Source: Tigriopus japonicus (taxonomy: Eukaryota; Arthropoda; Copepoda; Harpacticoida; Harpacticidae). From it: a stretch of 64,000 bases of DNA. Positions 55,871 through 64,000 of the stretch are shown here, piece after piece; position 1 is the stretch's first letter; every line of letters begins with the position of its first letter. The DNA is taken from contig CM021317.1 in NCBI GenBank assembly GCA_010645155.1, positions 5,345,123-5,409,122 on the forward strand, in the 5' to 3' direction. A program made the position numbers and the translations under genes. The notes under the pieces were generated by a model. It saw only the letters and a program-made list of their open reading frames with translations, made no database searches and was not told the origin of the DNA.

Positions 55871-57564
55871 AATGTCAACCGGGCGGGATTGAAGCATCGC
55901 TGGTTACAGATACATACCAAAGCCATCTCTTTTCATGATCTTTATCAGACATGGTTGTTGTTGTATTCGCTCATGATTGGCGAGCTAATTTCCAGCTCAT
56001 CTTATGTTCCATTAACTTGAAGAGCACTTCAGAAAAGAACTACCAATATCGGAAACTCAAAAACATAAGCTCCATAGGATTGTCGATTACCGCGTCATAA
56101 TAGAGAACAAAGAATAGCGTTTTCCATGTTTCTTTGAAACTAAATGGAGTAAATGCAAGGTCTTTAAGTGTTACGTCAGGACCGTCTAGCATTTTTATGG
56201 CTTTTCCTTGCAATGACGATCTCAATTTGGCCTTGGGTGACGAGATGCTTGTTATCCAATCAATTAACCAATTGAAGGCCGAGTATGAATAGAACGAATA
56301 ATCATTCAATAGACAGGGATAGTTGTCAACATTATGCTTATTTGTACGATAGTTTCATAAAAAGTGCCAGCCACAGATATTAGGTCACATGTTTTGTGTT
56401 CAGGGAGACATGCTTCAAGCATACTTATCAATTATTCTACCCTTTTAAGTTTCTATAACGCTCTAAGGCTTCTAAAATGGCCTAATATGAATGCTGGTTT
56501 CTACGTATTCGATGTTCAACCAAAGCAAGTAAAAAAGCGGCCTAAAAGGCTAAAACACTTTTGAAGTTAATATTCGAAGCATGCTTGTAGCGTGCCTTGC
56601 CACAGACAACGAACTAGTGTCAAATTTTCAGACTCGGAGCCTTGTAAGAGAATATTTGTGAAAAATCTTTTCATGGTGATTCGAAGGGTTGCTCTTAAAA
56701 TATTCATCAAACAATAACAGTCAAATGAAGGCTATATTTCCTAACGCTTGCATTCTACGCATGTTTAGTAAAGACTAGATGTTTTATTAGAGATATGCAG
56801 GGTTTCGACCAATTCAAATCAATAATAATTCATAATTAGGGCCCGGAAAATATTTTTTTAAAAATATTTCCCAACTTTTCCTAGATTTTTTAAATATTTC
56901 GACTGTTTTTAGAAATTGTTCGAGAGTTGTCAAAAGGACATCACCAGGACTTGTCTGTGTTCGTTCCTGCACATATTAGGGGTCAGTGGGTTTTAGTATG
57001 ACTTAAAAATTTGCAATAAGCTTGGGGTTAAAAAGCTCACAATCAAACTGTTTGTTAGGCTTGTTTGATAGATTTAATTCAGTTTACCTATTGGAATATA
57101 GAATATGTGTGCTGAATCATTCCAAATTCTACTTTATGTTTATGACTTTGATGCTTAAAACAGCGAATATTGTTAACAATTGATTTCGACCCAATCCCCT
57201 AGTAATGTTGCTGTTTTAAGGATTCATGAGTACCATTTTTACGTTAAAAGATCGTTAACCACTGTTGATGTATGCTCTAAAAGGAAACAATGCCACTCAT
57301 TATTTTTCAAATACCAGGTCCAACCTCAATATTCATCTATTTCTTGAATGACCTAAGATATCAAAGTTTTTAAGAAATATATCTTGCAATTATGTTTTGC
57401 GCCCTTCCTTTGTTTCTTCCATGTATTGCAATATTTCTACCATTGCATAATAGGTCGAAAAAATATATATCAACAGTAAAAATGTATTTTTCTTACCATA
57501 AATCGGTCACTGGAACACTTGCTTAGGAATTGCCGTTCGAATCCAACTTCAAATCCAGAGAGCC
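55871..57564. other. Gene desert, part 3
   Basis: No recognised gene. An 89-codon open stretch at 56040-56309 (-) is unlike anything I know. Includes the dispersed repeat at 56450-56620. Confidence 0.4.
56450..56620 (+). repeat. Dispersed repeat, copy 2
   Basis: Diverged partner of 35630-35800; shared blocks AAGGCTTCTAAAAT, TATGAATGCT, AAGGCTAAAA and CACAGACAA in the same order. Confidence 0.5.
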
Positions 57565-58397
57565 ATGATTTTGTTGTATCCACCTTCAATGCTTCTCAGT
57601 ATCTTTTCTCGTATTTCTCTGTTTTTCAAGCATTTTTTGGGGCGCTCACTTCAAATCCGCTCTGTTGGAACACAAGATGGAACAGATCTACAGTACATTG
57701 ATGTACAGAAAGGTGAAGAGAAATGGCCTTTCATTCATATATACGGAAATTGAGAGGGTACCAAACTGTTAACGTGGACTGTTGATTATCTTGGACAGTG
57801 ATGAGATGGAATGTGCGACAAAAACCCAAAGAGAAGTCAGTTCCATTTCATAGACTGAATTGAATTCGCTCAGAAAAAAAATCCTCTTACGTAATAACCA
57901 GCTGAGATTGTGACCCACTGGTTGCCGACATTATTTTAGAAAATCTAAATGAATACCTTAATTCAAGGTACAATTCCAGTATGATGCAGCTAATTATGCC
58001 TAAACGTTTTTCAGACATTCAATACGAAGAATCCTATGGGAAATCGTGCATCCGTCCCTACAAGAAAATAGGAACCCAATGCCTTTTCTTCAGTCGTCCA
58101 ATGGCAGCCTGGGGTATTTCAGAAACCTGGGAGGAAGCATATCTGAATTATTACGATGCCACAGCCATGTGTCGGAGCCACGGGGGAGATCTGGCCGAAA
58201 GGGTTGAGGATTTCCATGCCGCCAAACGCCATTGTCGACGCTTGAGGGGGCGATGCGCGCCAAGTTTCCTGCACAGAGATAACAAGTGTTTCCAATGGTC
58301 GCCGCTAGATGGGAGTGAGGTGGAAATTCCTTGCCGAAAGTGGGAAATTCAAATGCGATATATTTGTGAGATGAAAGACTTTGAAGAGGACAAATAA
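57565..58397 (+). CDS. C-type lectin-like domain protein
   Basis: Two-exon model: 57565-57712 and 58015-58397, joined G|AC in phase 1; up to 176 residues. Exon 2 is the stronger part: an acceptor CGTTTTTCAG, then a C-type lectin-like fold with GTQCLFFS, a WEEAYLNYYDATAMCRSHGG stretch (the classic alpha-2 helix with C and GG(D/E)LA), CRRLRGRCAP, CFQWSPLDG and a final RYICEMKD. Disulfide-type cysteines are present, but calcium/sugar motifs EPN, QPD and WND are missing, so sugar binding is doubtful. Exon 1 is inferred from the donor AAAG|GTGAAG and phase; it encodes a hydrophobic N terminus (MLLSIFSRISLFFKHFLG) that could act as a signal peptide. Fold confident, start uncertain. Confidence 0.7.
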
Positions 58398-59452
58398 ATG
58401 AATAAATTATTTTTGTCATTACATTTTTTTCAAGGTTTATCAACTACTTCACTTTCTCCGCTAGGGTCTCAAGCTTTAATTTCTATAAAATGAATAGCTT
58501 TTGTAATCGACAGTAATCAAAGTTAGTAAAAATTATCTTTTTCATTCAACTCCTCCTCTGTTCAGTCAGCTTTAGTGTTGCTAGCAATTTTCTACAATTT
58601 ATACACATGATCTTTTATTATATATTATTATGTATATATGTATACATTTCCCGCTAAGGCTTGAAATTCACAATTTTTCTAAAACTCTAAGACCCAGTGC
58701 ACACGTCTGCAACAATGATTTTTGGATGTGAAAAAAAGTTTGAAAAAAGGAATTTAACTTGTCCGTTTCTGACCGGTTTGCACACATACCACTTAACTGA
58801 CGTTTTATGAATTCTTCTGAAAAACTAGTTTAGCAAAAATGTAATTCAAGACATCAGGTACTAACATTGAACAACATAATCCAAAAGGGTACATAGGTAA
58901 ATGGGGGGGGGGGTCTCTTTTTGAACAAAAAAAAGGTCAAGCTTTAGTCATAATTTCAAACTAGTTGGGTTAAAAAACTCAACACTTTTTATTTTAATTT
59001 AATAGGAAGACAGTTCTTATGCCCAACAATACATTTGAAATCTGGGCCAAAGAAGATTTTGGTCAATTGCTAACTCCATCACACTTCCTAGACTCCATTG
59101 TAATTACATCTGCCCCTTTTTCAGTATCGCACTCATCACCTTGAATAGAAAAAGTAATTCTCATCATTACAACCCAAAAAAGTTTTCACCCACATGTGTT
59201 TTTCTTCTTCACAACTTTCGCCAACACCCTAATTTGGATTTATGGTACCAAAGTTACGAACTTGAACGTATTACACGTATGAAAATAACCATGATTTTAC
59301 TGTGAACAAGTCATTTTTTACAATGAAGAGCACCGGTACACTCCTGTTATTGATCCAACAAAGAGTGACGCTCTGCCGGCTTTATCGATCTAATAATCTC
59401 GTAAAAATCAGTTCTGATGGAAACTTGAAAGGGGAAGCGGGACAAAAACAGG
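58398..59452. other. Intergenic region upstream of the dynein gene
   Basis: About 1 kb, AT-rich, with a G10-11 run near 58902 and a TATATATA-type tract near 58620-58645. It presumably contains the dynein promoter. No coding sequence recognised. Confidence 0.5.
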
Positions 59453-62400
59453 ATGTTTGACTCAAAGAATTCCTATGAGCTAATCTCAGATGTGACAACA
59501 TGGTCGGAGGCCACAGAGACCACTGAGGCCCATTCTGGGGCCTACAAGGCCAAAAAACTTCGTGAAGAGATTGAGCCGTTGCTTTTGATAGCTCAAAAAA
59601 CGACTCCTTTTCTAACAGGTATTTTGGTTTGCTCGGATTTGCCTTACTGAAGGTGTCTGATGATGATGTTGGTTCATTGTAGATGATGAAGAAAGACTGT
59701 TCCATAAGAGAGTGCTACATTTCGTGGATACATTAAGGATTCTAGAAAACCCCAAGGACCTCCTGCACATTGTTACGGTTTCCACGGACCTCAAGAATGT
59801 CGTCACGGCTGCATATTTGGGCAAAGGTAAAGTGACATTTTGTGACATTTAGAAAGAGGTATTTGTACTTGTTGTTCGTTTGAATAAAGGCCTACATTTT
59901 ACGGTTTTTTGTGGATCACAATTGTGGTTACCAAAAAATGAGATTTGAATCATGAAAAACGAACTTGCAATATTTCGACACAAAAATGTGACGTTTTAAT
60001 CCCAGAAAGGAGCAACATTTTGTAAAATTCAAGAGATTTTTTGGTAAATTTGTTGCATCTACGGTAGTGGAAAATTGTTGGCTAATTAGACTCGATTACA
60101 ATTTAGAATGAATGATGCACAAGCCCGAAAATTCCCCTAACAAAAATCGATGTTTCTGCCAAAGTAGGGTTCAAGCAAATCTGAAAACCAAACCAAAATC
60201 GATCGATGAAAGTCGTATCTGAGGAAAAGTTTACTGACAAAACAACCACATTTTTTTTTATTTCCCACATTTCTTTTTGGTTCAAGTCTATTTTCAGTCT
60301 CGGTAGGCTGAACCGAAATCAAAGTCACTGATGCACACTTACGGAAATGCCCATCAATCTTCATGAAAACTCATCAAATACTTTCTAGCCACAAAGGAAT
60401 ATGCCTTGGAAGTACTACAAAAGATGTTGGAGCATTTTGAGACCAAGATTCAATGCAGCGGATCGCATAGCAAGCTCTTAAAAGACATCAGTATGCGAGT
60501 CAAGATCCTCAAACGGCTTCGGGACTTCCTAGAAGATATATTTGGACTAGATGACGAAGGACATCGTTTCGTAAATGCCTACGAATTAGCCAAAGTTCGC
60601 ATGGATCTCCGGAGGTGGGAAGATATCATTTCCGATTGTTACATTGTTCTCAGAGCGTTAAGAGGACCGGTTGAGATGCTGGGAGCGATCTTCAAGGAAC
60701 CCGAACACAAGACTAATATCAAGATTGCCATCGTGGACTTGTCTATTATCATGGACAATTTCCAAATGCCACTGGGATGGTGAGCTTGAGAGATCCTAAA
60801 AAATTACAAAAGGTTTCATTGAGTATGTGTTGAAATGTCTTAGGCAAAGAAGCCAGTTGTTCCAATTGGCGGTGGATGTGCTCATTGAAAGGAGCAAAGA
60901 GTTCATTGAGATTGAGAGAGTGTTCGAAGCTTCTTGTCCTTCAGCTGGGGAAACCATTAAAAAGGTCATCAGGGTTTGTATTTGCTTCAAGAGTACCTAC
61001 GAATTCTTACGGAGGAGGAACAAAAGGCTTCTGAATTTGGAGGACAACGAGATAGTTTTGGAAAAGCTCTTTGGGCCACTCTCGGCCTTCATCTCAAGAT
61101 GCGAGGATCTTTTGCAAATCTGCTACACGAATCAACAATTCATGAAGTAAGAAAAATGTTTATTTCAAAATAATTACCTAGTTAAACCCTTCGTAATTAA
61201 TTTAGTTCGTTCAAGTCCTCAAGACCAGAGGCCGAAAGTCAAAATGAGATTCAGAAGGTGGCCATTAAATATCATCAATTGATTGGGAACATCAAGAATA
61301 GTGGCCGAAAATGTTTGGATATTGACAACGAGCAACTTCGGAACGACTTTCAGGTCTTTAAGAGTGAGGTTCATGACCTTGACAACTCACTTCTCAAGGC
61401 CTTGAAAACGTCTTTTGACGAGTTTAAGAATATCAGGGAAGCTTGCGACATTTTAGATACTTTCTACTATGTCAGTCAACGCACTCGCATTGTTGAAACG
61501 TACAATATTTGTAAAGAAAAAATCCTTCAAGAATTGGTAGAGAGCACCATTCGTGAGAAGAATAACCTTCATAAACGACTCAACTACCTGACCAAGTTCT
61601 ATTCCAACATCACCGTTGAGCTTATGCGATTCAAGGGCCTCATGGTGAAAGAAATGACTTTAAAATCAGACGTCTTTGGATCTAAATTCTTCAAAGATGT
61701 CCAACTAGATAAGATTATGCAAACTGACACCATTATGTCCAGGGAAGAGGAAAAAGAACTCAAAACAATTTTTGCCAAATTGGTTGGAAGTAGACTAGAG
61801 GAACCAATTACCGGAGCTGGAAGTACCAATCAATTTCTGATTCAACGATCACTGAATTACGATGGTTTGTTGGACATTAATTTCAAGAGGTCGATATATG
61901 CCACCTACATGGAAGCAAAAGCTCTAGAGTCGATTGGAGTATCCATCTATGGCAGCCGAACCACGTTGTTAGAACGTCAACAAAGTCAGCTGATTGAAGC
62001 GTGTCACATTGTGAGATTGGTCACTGAATACAATGTGCTCATGGGGCGATTATCCGATCAGGAAAAGGGCATCTTCCGCAATCGTATCATTCATTTGGAA
62101 CGACGAATGTGGAACGGGATCTACAAGATCACTTGGCAACGTTTGGACACCTTGCGCTCTTGGACCACAATGTGCGATGAGACCGTACTATCCCTTACCA
62201 AAGAGGTTTTGGAGTACAAGACAGTCAACAAAGCCATTGACATTCTTCTTAAAACAATTCGACGTAACCCAATTGGGTTTGAGGATATGAGCGAGGGCCA
62301 GGTTTCCGAGTTTCTGGACCAATCCGAGGTCAAGATCAACTCACACGTTCACTTTTGCACACAGAAGGTCAAAAGCTTGCGCAATTACATCTCCAAACTT

Positions 62401-64000
62401 GAATCTTTCTTGGAGGTCAAAGATAGTGGTGTGGCACCTTACATTTGGGATGAATATGTCAACTGCGTGGAAAAGAAATTGGCCGATGCCTATGAGACAT
62501 CTATTGTGAATGGTCTTCGCAATCTCATTGAGATCTTGACTGGATTCCGGGTTCGACCCATGTTCAAACTCAAGGTGATAACCAAATCCGACGGTTATGT
62601 CACAGTGGGAGATGACTTTAATGAGGTTTGCGATTTCTTCACCCGTTTACCACGCATTCTTGCAGATGAAAGTAGATTGAAATTAATCAATGACAGAGAT
62701 ATCCTCCTATTCGCGGACGAGAATGGTCAGACCAAATTGGTGGCCATTGAAAACTCGTTAAGAACGGTTGTGGAAAAGGCTAAGCGTGACGTAAACGCGT
62801 ATTTTAATACTTTGAGTGCACTCCAGGATTTTATTAGTCTCAGTCCAGCGAATGTTTTGAAGTATTACCACCAGAACAATGAGTTCATTCGATATTGTGA
62901 GACAGATGTGCACAAACTCAGGGAGATGACCGTGTTTTTAGCTGGTCTTCAACGACGAATTTGGATAAATTTGTTTGTGCTCGAAATGGACACCTTTATT
63001 GACGAGCATATTCAGCTGATGAGGAAATGGGAAGCAGAGTTCATCCAATCCATTGCTGAAGCGGTTTCGAAGAAGGAAACTGAGATATTGGAGATCACCA
63101 AATCTGTCAAGAAATCCTTATCCATTCAAGAAGAAGTTTCCAAAGGACAAGCTCTCAACCAGCAATTGGATTCTGCTTTTGAAAAGATGGGCCAAATCAA
63201 AGAGATTACCGCCATGATCCTGAGAACAGACGCCAAGAAGGCCAAATCCAAGGAAAAGATCAAAGCTATGGAAGCTGAATTGGAAAATTTGAGACATGAG
63301 AAGATACAGGCTGTAGATTATTTTGCACGTAAAAGAGAAGAAGATGTAAAGGCTCTGCAAGCTTCTTGCAATGAATTTGAAGATGAACTAGGCGCTCTCA
63401 GCAAGGATTTTGAAGCTCATGCACCCTTCACCTTAAGTTGGAAAAGTCACGAGGCCTTGGCTGACCTTGAAGGATTTGGGACCAAGATTGAATCCCTGAA
63501 GAACAAAGAACGCATGAACATAAAGCAAGCCTCTGCCTTGGAATTGTTCCTTGACGTGTCCTCCCACTTATTGACCTTGGAAAGTAATGTAGCCGAATTG
63601 GCATCCATTTGGAAGATCGTGGGTGAGTTTGAGGAATTTCAAAACAGTTTGAAAGACCTTCAAATTAAAGAGGACAACCTCAAGACTGTCTCTTCACGGC
63701 TCGAAGAGATCACTGGCAATCTCAGCGAGTTAACAAAACTGGAAAAGTATCAAGATCTAGAAATATTTGTCTCAATGAAGAGCAGTGTAGAGACATGTGA
63801 AGTTATTTTTAAAGTTATTGTGGCCATGATGTCTCCTAGTTTGAGATCGCGTCATTGGGAAGAAATTGGTCATTTCTGTGGAACTTACGACAAGAGTTCA
63901 ATTCTAGAGAACAAGACATACGATGAAATAATTTCAATATTCATGGAAAAGCGGGTTGAACCTGTACATGACATAGTAAATCGGGCCATTGATGAGCAGA
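59453..64000 (+). CDS. Dynein heavy chain, N-terminal tail and start of linker (axonemal type), cut by window end
   Basis: Motor subunit of a dynein; only about the first 1,266 residues fall in the window. Five exons in phase: 59453-59618, 59683-59826, 60389-60779, 60844-61146 and 61206 to beyond 64000. The ATG at 59453 follows an in-frame TGA a short way upstream. The tail (DHC_N1) is recognisable from LFGPLSAFISRCEDLLQIC, the long helical FKSEVHDLDNSLLKALKTSF stretch and LDTFYYVSQRTRIV. The linker (DHC_N2) starts with the near-invariant LRSRHWEEIG around residue 1210. No AAA+ module is in the window. The long tail fits axonemal chains such as the 1-alpha/1-beta inner-arm or outer-arm types, not cytoplasmic dynein; the exact class cannot be fixed. 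Coiled-coil-rich, Lys/Glu-heavy composition. Confidence 0.88.

Noticed and set aside
57533..57560. GTTCGAATCC, a tRNA T-loop-like motif
   Set aside because: No matching acceptor, anticodon or D-arm could be folded around it.

Overview
The window is a piece of an animal nuclear genome. It holds spliced genes with GT..AG introns, long AT-rich intergenic stretches and several transposon families. Gene content (sigma-class GST, ammonium transporter, divergent MORN/SET protein, dynein heavy chain, C-type lectin-like protein) and the transposons (Ty3/gypsy, mariner, hAT-like, CR1/jockey-like LINE ends) suggest an arthropod, most likely a crustacean such as a copepod. That placement is an inference from general resemblance. 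No rRNA, tRNA or CRISPR array was recognised.

Layout. 1-3.2 kb: no confident gene. 3.2-13.4 kb (+): three genes packed head to tail, FANCL (DNA-crosslink repair E3 ligase), PYROXD1 (flavin oxidoreductase) and RCC1L (mitochondrial RCC1-like protein). The gaps are 41 and 64 bases and each contains a splice-acceptor-like sequence, which suggests an operon-like unit. RCC1L introns are large and carry LINE ends and small foldback elements. 14.7-17.7 kb (-): a CCCH zinc-finger RNA-binding protein with three fingers. 17.7-29.6 kb: mostly non-genic, with a possible tyrosine-kinase relic near 20.6 kb and an orphan terminal exon near 25.1 kb (-). 29.6-31.5 kb: a glutathione S-transferase (+) and a gamma-glutamylcyclotransferase-like gene (-) meet tail to tail with 33 bases between stops. 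32.1-33.8 kb: a decayed mariner and a palindromic MITE. 34.6-43.7 kb (-): an eight-exon ammonium transporter whose second intron contains a full Ty3/gypsy element with identical 182-bp LTRs and a 10-copy 24-bp minisatellite. 44.7-47.2 kb (-): an intronless 834-codon MORN/SET protein with a probable signal peptide and an altered SET active-site motif. 47.2-57.5 kb: gene desert containing two nested transposon insertions. 57.6-58.4 kb (+): a small C-type lectin-like gene. 59.5 kb to the window end (+): the tail and linker start of a dynein heavy chain, cut by the window edge.

Exon structures were assembled by hand from splice signals, reading phase and family conservation. PYROXD1, RCC1L, GST, the cyclotransferase, the CCCH protein, AMT and dynein all stay in phase across every proposed junction, and the RCC1L model gives 464 residues, the length known for the human protein.
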